Shown in pieces: positions 1 through 9,039 of a DNA stretch of 64,000 bases. The DNA lies in contig DATNID010000068.1 in the NCBI GenBank assembly GCA_035604615.1, positions 1 through 64,000 of the forward strand, given 5' to 3'. Source of the DNA: DATJLY01 sp035604615 (GTDB lineage Bacteria; Pseudomonadota; Alphaproteobacteria; ATCC43930; CGMCC-115725). The number at the start of each line of letters is the position of its first letter. Position 1 is the stretch's first letter. A program made the position numbers and the translations under genes. Under the pieces are notes generated by a model. That model worked only from the letters and a program-made list of their open reading frames with translations. It was not told where the DNA came from and did not search any database.

Positions 1-1
1 T

Positions 2-721
2 ATCGAGACGATCATCCACACGACTATAGCTCCTATATACGCGTACATAAGTGCTGTTTGGGCAGGAACGGAAAATCCGCTGTGGCTCCATCTCGTGCTA
101 ATTCCCGGCAGTGTATTAGCCGGGGTAGCTGTTGGACTTGGGATAGTATTTGAGCGGCCGAAATGTTCAGAAGCAGTACAGCACATTGGATTTTGGCTTG
201 TCGTGCTCGGAGTCGCCGTCGAATCACTCTGTACAGTTTCATTGTTCGTTGTGGACGAACGTATAAGTATCGCCCAGCAATCCACGATTATTGACTTAAT
301 GCGCGCCGCAGGTTCGCGTCGAATTGACGCGGGACCATTTCTCTCCGCGCTCTCAGGAAAGCCAATTGCGCAAGTCTTAATAGAAGCGTCACCAGAAGCG
401 CCGGATGGATTATCAACGGCGGCCCAAATAAGCAGCTTATTAATAAAAGCTGGCTGGCCAAAACCCGAATACAAAGATATGGAAGAGAAATATCGAAATC
501 TTGTGCGACAAGCGCAAGCCCCGGAACCGGAGGACCTCAACGATTTAAGGACATCGTCTCGAATATATTTAATATCAGGACTTCCTGACTCAGGATTTGG
601 TTCTGCATTCAATGCGCTCCTGCTCGCAATCGCAGGCGGATTGCACACTACCCAGAATGGTTTAGGCGATCCAAGTTTGGCCCCTACGAACATGCTCGTG
701 GTGCTGATTTTCCCGAGATAG
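2..721 (+). CDS. Truncated membrane protein of unknown function
   Basis: The reading frame is open to the left edge of the window, so the true start is missing; the first internal start (GTG at 95) is not convincing because coding sequence continues upstream. Two hydrophobic segments lie near the visible N-terminus (around VLIPGSVLAGVAVGLGIVF and IGFWLVVLGVAVESLCTV), followed by a soluble region of about 110 residues and a weakly hydrophobic stretch near the C-terminus (FNALLLAIAGG). I recognise no family. Codon use and base composition are clearly more AT-rich than in parE next door, which suggests acquired DNA. A role cannot be assigned. Confidence 0.6.
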   Translation: METIIHTTIAPIYAYISAVWAGTENPLWLHLVLIPGSVLAGVAVGLGIVFERPKCSEAVQHIGFWLVVLGVAVESLCTVSLFVVDERISIAQQSTIIDLMRAAGSRRIDAGPFLSALSGKPIAQVLIEASPEAPDGLSTAAQISSLLIKAGWPKPEYKDMEEKYRNLVRQAQAPEPEDLNDLRTSSRIYLISGLPDSGFGSAFNALLLAIAGGLHTTQNGLGDPSLAPTNMLVVLIFPR

Positions 722-886
722 GGCGCACCGTAAGCGAATGGCGAAAAATGAATTGCCGCCAAACCGCAAACCACAATTAGGGAGATAAATATATAAATCC
801 CGTCATTTGATTGCCTCTTGAAGTTGTGCCCACCGGATGTTGTGATTGGCGGGTTCGGTATCACAGGATATTGATGTCACGCTGCC

Positions 887-2866
887 ATGGCCGATCTGTT
901 CGATAATCTCGCGCGCAAGCCCCAGCCGGGCGGCTACTCCGCCAAGGACATCGAGGTCCTGGAGGGGCTGGAGCCGGTGCGCCGCCGCCCGGCGATGTAT
1001 ATCGGCGGCACCGACGAGCGCGCCCTTCACCACCTCGCCGCCGAGGTGCTCGACAACGCCATGGACGAGGCGGTGGCCGGCCATGCCAGCCGCATCGAGC
1101 TCGAGCTCCGGGGCGACGGCTGCGTCGTGGTGCGCGACAACGGCCGCGGCATTCCGGTCGACCCGCATCCCAAATTCCCCAAGGTCTCGGCGCTCGAGAT
1201 CATCCTGACCATGCTGCACTCCGGCGGCAAGTTCTCGGGCGAGGCCTACAAGACCTCGGGCGGGCTGCATGGGGTCGGCATCTCGGTGGTGAACGCCCTC
1301 TCCGACCGGCTCGAGGTCGAGGTGGCGCGCGACCGCCGCCTGTGGCTGCAAAGCTACGAGCGCGGCAAGCCCAAGACCAAGCTCAAGGACGCGGGCCCGG
1401 TGCAGAACCGGCGCGGCACCACGGTCACTTTCCATCCCGACCCGCAGATTTTCGGGACCCAGCTCCATTTCAAGCCGGCGCTGCTCTACCGCATGGCGCG
1501 GGCCAAGGCCTATCTCTTCCGCGGCGTGGAGATTCGCTGGCGCTGCGATCCAGCCTTGCCGCGCCCCGACGGCGTGCCGCAGGAAGAGCTCCTGCACTTC
1601 CCCGGCGGCTTGGCGGATTATCTCGCCTCCGAGCTCGACGGGCGCGACACGCTGACCCCGCGTCCCTTCGCCGGCCAGGCCGAGTTCCCCGAGGGCGGCA
1701 GCGTCGAATGGGCGATCGCTTGGCCGGTCGATCTCGAGGCGCATCTCTCGACCTATTGCAACACCGTGCCGACGCCCGAGGGCGGGACCCACGAGCAGGG
1801 CTTGCGCAGCGCGCTGACCCGCGGCCTCAAGGCCTATGGCGAGCTGACCGGCAACCGCCGTGCCGCGCAGATCGCGCCCGAGGACGTGATGACCGGCGCG
1901 GTGGTGATCCTGTCGCTGTTCATGCGCGAGCCCCAATTCCAGGGCCAGACCAAGGAGCGCCTGGCCTCGGCCGAGGCGACGCGCCTCGTCGAGGGCGCGC
2001 TCAAGGACCGGTTCGACCACTGGCTGAGCGAGGACCCGCAAGGCGCGCGCGACCTGCTCGACGCCGTGATCGAGCGCGCCGACGACCGCCTGCGCCGGCG
2101 CCAGGAGCGCGAGCTCGAGCGCAAGACCGCGACGCGCAAGCTGCGCCTCCCCGGCAAGCTCACCGACTGCTCGTGCTCGTCGCCCGATGGCACCGAGATC
2201 TTCCTGGTGGAGGGCGACAGCGCCGGCGGCTCGGCCAAGCAGGCGCGCGAGCGCGAGACGCAGGCGATCCTGCCCTTGCGCGGGAAAATCCTCAACGTCG
2301 CCTCGGCGACCATCGACAAATTGCGCCAGAACCAGGAGCTGGCGGATCTGGTACAGGCGCTGGGCTGCGGCTCGGGCGAGCGCTACCAGGAGGAGAAGCT
2401 GCGCTACGAGCGCGTCATCATCATGACCGACGCCGATGTCGACGGCGCGCATATCGCGGCGCTGCTGATGACCTTCTTCTTCCGCGAGATGCCCAAGCTG
2501 GTGGCGGCCGGGCGGCTGTTCCTGGCCTCGCCGCCGCTCTACCGGCTGCAAGCCGGCGACACCACCGTCTATGCCCGCGACGACGCACACAAGGACGAGC
2601 TGATGCGCACCATTTTCGCCGCCGCCAAGGGCAAGCTCGAGGTGAGCCGCTTCAAGGGGCTGGGCGAGATGCCGCCCAAAAGCCTGCGCGACACCACCAT
2701 GCACCCTTCGACGCGCACCTTGCTGCGCGTCACCGTGCCGGAGAAGAGCACGCCCGAATTCGCCGACGCGGCGCAGTTGTTCGAGAGCCTGATGGGCCGC
2801 AAGCCCGAGCTGCGCTACGCCTTCATCCAGGACAAGGCCAAGTTCGCGAAGGATTTGGATGTTTGA
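887..2866 (+). CDS. parE: DNA topoisomerase IV subunit B
   Basis: ATPase subunit of topoisomerase IV, which with ParC decatenates daughter chromosomes. The 659-residue length is normal for alphaproteobacterial ParE. Domains in order: GHKL ATPase with EVLDNAMDEA (about residue 53), DNGRGIP (about 85) and the ATP-lid GGLHGVGISVVNALS (about 125); a transducer domain; and a TOPRIM domain with EGDSAGGSAKQARE (about 442) and the metal-binding DADVDGAH (about 515). The short length of the C-terminal part and the sequence favour ParE over GyrB. The ATG at 887 is the only sensible start before the GHKL fold. It stands alone between two AT-rich patches; parC is not in the window. Confidence 0.95.
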   Translation: MADLFDNLARKPQPGGYSAKDIEVLEGLEPVRRRPAMYIGGTDERALHHLAAEVLDNAMDEAVAGHASRIELELRGDGCVVVRDNGRGIPVDPHPKFPKVSALEIILTMLHSGGKFSGEAYKTSGGLHGVGISVVNALSDRLEVEVARDRRLWLQSYERGKPKTKLKDAGPVQNRRGTTVTFHPDPQIFGTQLHFKPALLYRMARAKAYLFRGVEIRWRCDPALPRPDGVPQEELLHFPGGLADYLASELDGRDTLTPRPFAGQAEFPEGGSVEWAIAWPVDLEAHLSTYCNTVPTPEGGTHEQGLRSALTRGLKAYGELTGNRRAAQIAPEDVMTGAVVILSLFMREPQFQGQTKERLASAEATRLVEGALKDRFDHWLSEDPQGARDLLDAVIERADDRLRRRQERELERKTATRKLRLPGKLTDCSCSSPDGTEIFLVEGDSAGGSAKQARERETQAILPLRGKILNVASATIDKLRQNQELADLVQALGCGSGERYQEEKLRYERVIIMTDADVDGAHIAALLMTFFFREMPKLVAAGRLFLASPPLYRLQAGDTTVYARDDAHKDELMRTIFAAAKGKLEVSRFKGLGEMPPKSLRDTTMHPSTRTLLRVTVPEKSTPEFADAAQLFESLMGRKPELRYAFIQDKAKFAKDLDV

Positions 2867-3086
2867 GCGTGGATTTCTTCGATAAGACGATATTTAGAGC
2901 CGAAATCTACCCATGCCTGCCATTGTCGGTAGCCTAATGTGGGATGCATGTGCACATTTGAGACAGAACTCCTCTGCTTTTCTCAGGCGGCCATTCGACG
3001 TGTGCTAGGCCGATGGACCAGAAATGATGAAATTTGACGTGCAGTTAACCAGAGCTTGCCGTATCCGCTGTCTGTAGCAAGATGGG

Positions 3087-3100
3087 CCTCCGTAAGGAGG
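3087..3100 (+). promoter_or_regulatory. Hairpin sequestering the ribosome site of the ParA-type gene
   Basis: CCTCC-GTAA-GGAGG forms a 5-bp stem closed by a GNRA-type tetraloop, and its 3' arm is the strong Shine-Dalgarno sequence seven bases upstream of the ATG at 3107. Folding would hide the ribosome site. This is a sequence observation; translational control is an inference. Confidence 0.45.
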
Positions 3101-3106
3101 GGTTGA

Positions 3107-3955
3107 ATGGCGAGAAAAGAAGGCCCAGTTTCCGTATGCGTCATTAACCTAAAGGGCGGTGTCGGAAAGTCGACCATTTGCGCCCTCTTAGCGCGCCGTG
3201 CGTTCGCACTGCACGGACTTGATGTTTTGGCGATTGATCTCGACCCACAAGCAAATCTCAGCCAGGCGTTGATGCACAATGGTTACGAGGATTTTTTGAG
3301 GCAGCGTCGCCCGTCAATTGTCGAGATCTTCAATGGTTATCGTCCGCCGACTTCTCGGACGGTGAGTCCAAGCCCACTTTCACCTTTGGATGCAATTGAA
3401 ACCATTGGTCAGACCGAAGGCAGATCACTCCAATTAATTCCTTCTAGATTTGACTTTTCCGACAATCTGCTCGGCGCGGTGCGTCCTGACCCTCGGGTCT
3501 TAGCGCGATTTTTGACCGAAAATTTTCAACACAAGGATTTAATCATCATCGATTGTGCGCCCACCGAGTCCATACTGACCCTTGCGGCGTACCATGCATG
3601 CGGACTGGTCCTTGTGCCTGTGAAGCCTGAGTACTTTGCGACTATAGGATTTCCGTTGTTGCGAGAATCGTTGACAAATTTCAGAAACCAGAATCGGAGC
3701 CATCAAATTTCTGTCTGTGGTGTTGTGATCAACAACGCATTCTATAACGGCGGCAATAACGGCGGTCCGGAAAAGGCTCGCGCGCTCGGTGAGATCAAGT
3801 TGGAGGCTCATCAGAACAACTGGACAATTTATAATCATGAGATTCCTCATTCTCGCGGGTTTCCGAAGATCATGCGAGGAGACAATAGTTGGTCTGGGAA
3901 TGCCTCCGAGTTCCGGCATTTTGCCATTGAATTTTTTAAGTCGACAGGGCTCTGA
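3107..3955 (+). CDS. ParA/Soj-family ATPase
   Basis: A deviant-Walker-A ATPase of the ParA/MinD superfamily, 282 residues. Motifs: KGGVGKST at residues 16-23 (signature lysine 16, catalytic lysine 21), switch I DLDPQAN near 46, and Walker B LIIIDCAPT near 145. Members use ATP-driven dimerisation to position DNA or protein cargo, or act as regulators. No ParB or parS is nearby. The next gene (3984-4529) follows after 28 bases and probably forms a two-gene unit with it. The sequence is AT-richer than the flanking housekeeping genes, suggesting horizontal transfer. It may partition a mobile element, position a complex, or belong to an uncharacterised two-gene system; the specific role is unknown. 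Confidence 0.85.
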   Translation: MARKEGPVSVCVINLKGGVGKSTICALLARRAFALHGLDVLAIDLDPQANLSQALMHNGYEDFLRQRRPSIVEIFNGYRPPTSRTVSPSPLSPLDAIETIGQTEGRSLQLIPSRFDFSDNLLGAVRPDPRVLARFLTENFQHKDLIIIDCAPTESILTLAAYHACGLVLVPVKPEYFATIGFPLLRESLTNFRNQNRSHQISVCGVVINNAFYNGGNNGGPEKARALGEIKLEAHQNNWTIYNHEIPHSRGFPKIMRGDNSWSGNASEFRHFAIEFFKSTGL

Positions 3956-3983
3956 CCATCGTGCTGATTAATCGAGGAATAGC

Positions 3984-4529
3984 ATGACATCCAAACGTCA
4001 CGCCTTGTTATTGAAGTTCGTAGAAACGCTCGTCGAAGAGTGGAGCTACGACGAAGTTCAGAGGGCGCTTACTGAACTTCCCGACGCGGCTGGTGGAACT
4101 CACGCTGCATCTGCGTTGGTGGGAGGAGTGTCACAACACCCCTCATTCAATCGAGGAGTGAACCGCTCAAAAAGACCGACAGCTGTGGAACAAGTTACTA
4201 AATTGAGCAATTGGAATGGTGAACGTGAAACGCTGCTTGTGATAGCAGAAAAGTTCGATAGGAAAGAGTTCCTCCCTAGCATCGGAGATATCAGAGAATT
4301 CCTCGCGATGATGGGTGAAGCCTCTGCTGGAATGAAGGATCGGTTGGACGGCTTCCGGCGTCTTTTGTCCTCCTTAACCCAATTGCCCCCTGACAAGCTC
4401 AAGCGTCTAGCGAGCAGCACCAGCTATTCTGGTCCCGCGCAACTCGGGCCGCTTTCTGACGCGATAAAATCGACGGGCGATGCGATTCGGCGCAGCGAGA
4501 TGGTGCCTGAAACCGAGCAAAAATCTTGA
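3984..4529 (+). CDS. Hypothetical protein paired with the ParA-type ATPase
   Basis: A 181-residue soluble protein with no signal peptide or membrane segment and no family I can name. The N-terminal 40 residues (LLLKFVETLVEEWSYDEVQRALTEL) look like a small amphipathic helical bundle. A Gly/Ser-rich linker follows, then a second helical segment (about 70-135) and a polar tail. It starts 28 bases after the ParA-type gene in the same orientation and shares its AT-richer composition, so the two are probably co-transcribed and the product is likely the ATPase's cargo or regulator. That is positional inference only. Confidence 0.6.
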   Translation: MTSKRHALLLKFVETLVEEWSYDEVQRALTELPDAAGGTHAASALVGGVSQHPSFNRGVNRSKRPTAVEQVTKLSNWNGERETLLVIAEKFDRKEFLPSIGDIREFLAMMGEASAGMKDRLDGFRRLLSSLTQLPPDKLKRLASSTSYSGPAQLGPLSDAIKSTGDAIRRSEMVPETEQKS

Positions 4530-4626
4530 CTTCTTCGCCGACTAAGGCGTCGGCAGAGGTTCGGGCACGATTGCCCGGAACTGCTCTCCCAAAGCTCCGA
4601 CCCAACGGCGCTACGGCCGCCTGCGC

Positions 4627-5652
4627 TCACGTCCACGCCGGTATGCGGTGCGGAATCGCTTCCGCCAGCGCGCGATAGACCGGGTCGGGGCGCCGGCGGT
4701 CCTCGCTGAGACAGGCTTCCGTCAATTTGAGCACGTGGTCGTCGCGGTGCGCGATGGCGCGGTCGATGAGCTCGTCGCGGTCGAGTTTCGGCGCCGGGAT
4801 TTCGGGATCGGTCTCGCGCGGGCGCGGGCGGGCCATGCGCGAAACGATCGAGGCGCTGCCCTGCCAGGCGCGGCGGTAGACCCAGGCGCCGAAGGCCGGC
4901 GGGAAGAACGGCAGCAAGGTGCGCAACGACGCCGCCGCCGTGATGGTGTGGACGAGCTGAATCTGCGGCACCATGGCAAGCTCGCCATGCGTCAGCAGCA
5001 CGCGCGCGAAGGTCGCGGTGTGGCGGCTCAAGGCGTCGTCGGCGTTCTCGGTGGCGGCGAGACTTTCGACCGTCGTTGCGATGGCGGCGCCCGGTCCGCG
5101 CGGCAAGGCATCGAGCGCCTCGTCGAGCCGCTTCGTGCCGTGGAGGTCGGGGTCGCCGGGAAGGCGGGCAAAGCTCCCCGCCCAATATGCGAGGCCCCGT
5201 GCCAGCTCGTCGCGCTGCAGCGCGCTGGGCTCGCCCCCCTCGGGCAGCGCGCGCACGGCATGGGAGGTGCGCAGCAGCCCATGCGTCAAGCCGCCGATAT
5301 AGCCGTCGAGCAGGCGCGGGACCCAGGTGCGGATCGTGTCCTGCCACGGAGCCTCGCTGAGCGCGACGCGGAAATACGCGAACCAGTCGCTGAGCCGCGC
5401 GACATCGCCCAGCGCGCCGCGCCACGCGCCCTCGTCCGCGCCGTCGATCGGCTCGTGCAGGGGCGGCGCCGCGACGTGGCGGTAATGCGCAATATAGCGA
5501 TCGACCCAAGGGGCGATGCGGTCGTTGCGCCCCAGGCTGCTGATCGCCTCGGCCACCATGGGCCCGTGCTCGGAAAAGCCCGGCTCCATGGTGAATTCGA
5601 TGCCCTTGAGCCGCGCCAGCGCGTCGTTGATGGCGTCCTGCCGTGTGACCAT
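4627..5652 (-). CDS. Questin oxidase-like protein (DUF4243 family)
   Basis: A 341-residue protein resembling the questin oxidase-like family, named after fungal enzymes that oxidise polyketide anthraquinones; bacterial members are poorly characterised. Family-like features are the N-terminal GFSEHGPMVAEAISSLGR block, followed by conserved His/Trp-rich segments (PWVDRYIAHYRH, LLDGYIGGLTHGLLRTSHAVRAL) and a helical C-terminal half with many His and Asp. The ATG at 5652 has a good AGGAGG ribosome site eight bases upstream. It is divergent from soxR and preceded by a SoxR-type promoter (5674-5704), so it is probably induced by redox-active compounds. This suggests detoxification of quinones or related polyketides; the substrate is unknown. 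Confidence 0.7.
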   Translation of the reverse strand: MVTRQDAINDALARLKGIEFTMEPGFSEHGPMVAEAISSLGRNDRIAPWVDRYIAHYRHVAAPPLHEPIDGADEGAWRGALGDVARLSDWFAYFRVALSEAPWQDTIRTWVPRLLDGYIGGLTHGLLRTSHAVRALPEGGEPSALQRDELARGLAYWAGSFARLPGDPDLHGTKRLDEALDALPRGPGAAIATTVESLAATENADDALSRHTATFARVLLTHGELAMVPQIQLVHTITAAASLRTLLPFFPPAFGAWVYRRAWQGSASIVSRMARPRPRETDPEIPAPKLDRDELIDRAIAHRDDHVLKLTEACLSEDRRRPDPVYRALAEAIPHRIPAWT

Positions 5653-5673
5653 GCCGATCGCCTCCTGTCGTTC

Positions 5674-5704
5674 AGGCTACAAGCTCAAGTGAACTTGAGG
5701 TCAA
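5674..5704 (-). promoter_or_regulatory. SoxR operator within a 19-bp-spaced promoter for the questin-oxidase-like gene
   Basis: On the minus strand a -35 TTGACC (5699-5704) and a -10 TAGCCT (5674-5679) are separated by exactly 19 bp, the overlong spacing typical of MerR/SoxR-activated promoters. Within the spacer lies the dyad CTCAAGT-GA-ACTTGAG (5684-5699), which matches the arms of the known enterobacterial soxbox (CCTCAAGTTAACTTGAGG). It lies between soxR and the divergent gene. Confidence 0.85.
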
Positions 5705-5730
5705 GCGGCAAATGCGATAGCGTCGCACGC

Positions 5731-6180
5731 ATGCTTCCGGCCCTCCTCACCATCGGCGACATCAGGCGGCGGAGCGGCGTCGCCGCCTCGGCGCTGCGCT
5801 TTTATGAGGAGCGCGGGCTGATCCGTTCGGAGCGGGCGGGATCGGGCCATCGCCGCTATGCGCGGGCGGTGCTGCGGCGCATCGCCTTCATCGTCTTCGC
5901 GCAGCGCATCGGCCTCACGCTCAACGAGATCGGGGCCGAGCTTGCCAAGCTGCCGGACGGCCATGTGCCAAAGGCGCGCGACTGGTCGCGGCTGTCGCAA
6001 TCCTGGACCCGGCGCATCGACGCGCGGATCGCCGAGCTGGAGCGGCTCAAGACCGGCCTCAGCCTATGCATCGGCTGCGGCTGCCTGTCGCTCGAGCGCT
6101 GCAAGCTGGTCAATCCGGAGGACCGGTTCGCCGCGCGCGGCCCCGGCCCGCGCCATTGGCTCGGCGACGGCCGCCCGTGA
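5731..6180 (+). CDS. soxR: Redox-sensing MerR-family activator SoxR
   Basis: A 149-residue MerR-family regulator. The N-terminal winged helix (TIGDIRRRSGVAASALRFYEERGLI) is followed by a dimerisation helix and the SoxR [2Fe-2S] motif CIGCGCLSLERC with cysteines at about 113, 116, 118 and 124. SoxR's cluster is oxidised by redox-cycling compounds or nitric oxide, which lets the dimer untwist a 19-bp-spaced promoter. Here such a promoter drives the divergent questin-oxidase-like gene, so that gene is the likely direct target; no soxS-like gene is present, as expected outside enterics. The ATG at 5731 places the HTH at the usual distance from the N-terminus. Confidence 0.93.
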   Translation: MLPALLTIGDIRRRSGVAASALRFYEERGLIRSERAGSGHRRYARAVLRRIAFIVFAQRIGLTLNEIGAELAKLPDGHVPKARDWSRLSQSWTRRIDARIAELERLKTGLSLCIGCGCLSLERCKLVNPEDRFAARGPGPRHWLGDGRP

Positions 6181-6190
6181 GCGGGCGCGC

Positions 6191-6868
6191 TCACCACACG
6201 CCCGGCAAGAGGCGATACCGCACCCGCGCGCGATATTCGGCATAGCCCGGCAGGTTCGCAGTCAGCACCCGCTCCTCGTCGAGGAGCCGCCAGCCGCCCA
6301 CCAGCATCATCGCCGCGACCGGCACCACGCCCCACCACGAGGCGAGCGCCAGCGGCTCGCCCAGGAACATGACGATTGCGCCCGCATACATCGGATGCCG
6401 CACGATGGCGTAGGGTCCGGTCGAGACGACGGTCTGGCCGGGCACCACGTCGACGATCGCCGCGGCGTAGCTGTTCGCCCTGAAGACGAAGAAGACGACC
6501 AGGTAGCCGAGCGCGAAGAGCGCGTCGCCCGCGACCGCGAGCGAGGCCGGCACCGACGACCAGCCGAAGCGGCGGTCGAGCGCGGGCACCACGATCCCGG
6601 CGGCGAAGCCCAGCGACATCAGCAGCAGGATGATCTTCTGGCGCCACCCCTTCTCCGCCAGCGGTCCCGCCTTCATGCGCCGCGCCAGGAGTTGCGGATC
6701 GTGCTTCATCAGATACACGGTCACGGCAAGCGCCGCGCCGAAGAACACGGCGAGGAAGAGCCACGCCTGCCAATAATCGAGCGTCCCGGCCGGCAGGAAC
6801 AGCAGCGCCGCCATCACCGCCGCGAGCTGTCCCATCCCGGCGAGGGCTTTCCGGTCGAGGTCGGTCAT
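6191..6868 (-). CDS. Isoprenylcysteine carboxyl methyltransferase-family membrane protein
   Basis: A 225-residue polytopic membrane protein with about five hydrophobic segments. The C-terminal signature is that of the ICMT/PEMT-like methyltransferase superfamily: GPYAIVRHPMYAG (about residues 148-160) and the conserved DEERVL...GYAEYRARVRYRLLPGVW end. Bacterial homologues are usually annotated only as isoprenylcysteine carboxyl methyltransferase family proteins; the physiological methyl acceptor is generally unknown. The gene is convergent with soxR, with ten bases between the stops, so it does not share soxR's promoter. Confidence 0.85.
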   Translation of the reverse strand: MTDLDRKALAGMGQLAAVMAALLFLPAGTLDYWQAWLFLAVFFGAALAVTVYLMKHDPQLLARRMKAGPLAEKGWRQKIILLLMSLGFAAGIVVPALDRRFGWSSVPASLAVAGDALFALGYLVVFFVFRANSYAAAIVDVVPGQTVVSTGPYAIVRHPMYAGAIVMFLGEPLALASWWGVVPVAAMMLVGGWRLLDEERVLTANLPGYAEYRARVRYRLLPGVW

Positions 6869-6910
6869 GGTCCAGTCCTGTCGCCGGGGAAATGATATGG
6901 ATTATGCTCG

Positions 6911-7042
6911 GCCAGGCCGGAAGACCTGCCGGTGCAGCAGCCGGCCAAGATCACACTCAAGGTCAACCTCAAGACCGCGAAAACCCTGGGCCTCACAATT
7001 CCGGGCTCGATCCTGGCCCGCGCCGACGAGATCATCGAATGA
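6911..7042 (+). pseudogene. C-terminal remnant of a TrpX-like ABC transporter substrate-binding protein
   Basis: From 6920 to the TGA at 7040-7042 the frame encodes EDLPVQQPAKITLKVN followed by LKTAKTLGLTIPGSILARAD. These match the conserved C-terminal end of ABC_sub_bind (TrpX-like) periplasmic proteins, which finish in LKTAKALGLTIP...ADEVIE. The body of the gene is absent: an in-frame stop lies at 6893, no start codon exists, and the preceding residues QAGRP are found in another frame. This is the tail of a deleted gene. Confidence 0.7.
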
Positions 7043-7182
7043 CGCCGGGCGCTCCGCTAACGCCCTGGGCCGGCAATGACATTTCAGCCATGCCGAGGTA
7101 TGAATTGACATTCCGCCCGCAAGGACCAAATAAGACCTGACGCCAATGTCATAACAACAAGCGAAAGCGAATTCGGAAGTCT

Positions 7183-8751
<1,569 letters not shown>

Positions 8752-8780
8752 ACGAGACGCGGCGGGGGAGCGAGGGCCGC

Positions 8781-9035
8781 ATGAAGACCATCTTCGTGAT
8801 GATGAAGTGCGAGCTGGGCCGGGCCTACAAGGTCGCCGAAGAGGCGGTCGAGACGGTCGAGCAGGTGTCCGAGGTCTATTCCATCTCGGGCCAGTACGAT
8901 CTCCTGCTGAAATGCTATCTTGCCGACGACATGGATGTCGGCCATTTCGTGATCGAGAAGATCCAGACGCTGCCCGACGTGAAGGACACTTTCACCATCA
9001 TGGCCTACAAGGCCTTCTCCGAAGACCAGACCTGA
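8781..9035 (+). CDS. Stand-alone Lrp/AsnC ligand-binding (RAM) domain protein
   Basis: An 84-residue protein made only of the RAM/AsnC_trans_reg fold: MKTIFVMMKCELGRAYKVAEEAVE then VSEVYSISGQYDLLLKC and LPDVKDTFTIMAYKAF, the beta-alpha-beta arrangement of Lrp effector domains. There is no helix-turn-helix. Such single-domain proteins form ring oligomers that bind amino acids or other small molecules, and some modulate full-length Lrp proteins. It lies 29 bases after the helicase and 4 bases before the flavoprotein gene, so it is likely co-transcribed with both. Ligand and partner are unknown. Confidence 0.85.
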   Translation: MKTIFVMMKCELGRAYKVAEEAVETVEQVSEVYSISGQYDLLLKCYLADDMDVGHFVIEKIQTLPDVKDTFTIMAYKAFSEDQT

Positions 9036-9039
9036 CGCC

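Noticed and set aside
803..2704. A 633-codon open frame antisense to parE
   Set aside because: It is a composition artefact of GC-rich coding DNA on the opposite strand: Ala/Arg/His-rich, with no domain, while parE on the plus strand has every family motif.
4537..4554. Hairpin GCCGAC-TAAGGC-GTCGGC after the ParA-type pair as a terminator
   Set aside because: The stem is only six base pairs and no T-run follows; not strong enough to list as a terminator.
7105..7136. TTGACA upstream of the helicase as a sigma-70 promoter
   Set aside because: The -35 is perfect, but no acceptable -10 lies at 16-18 bp, so it is not listed as a feature.
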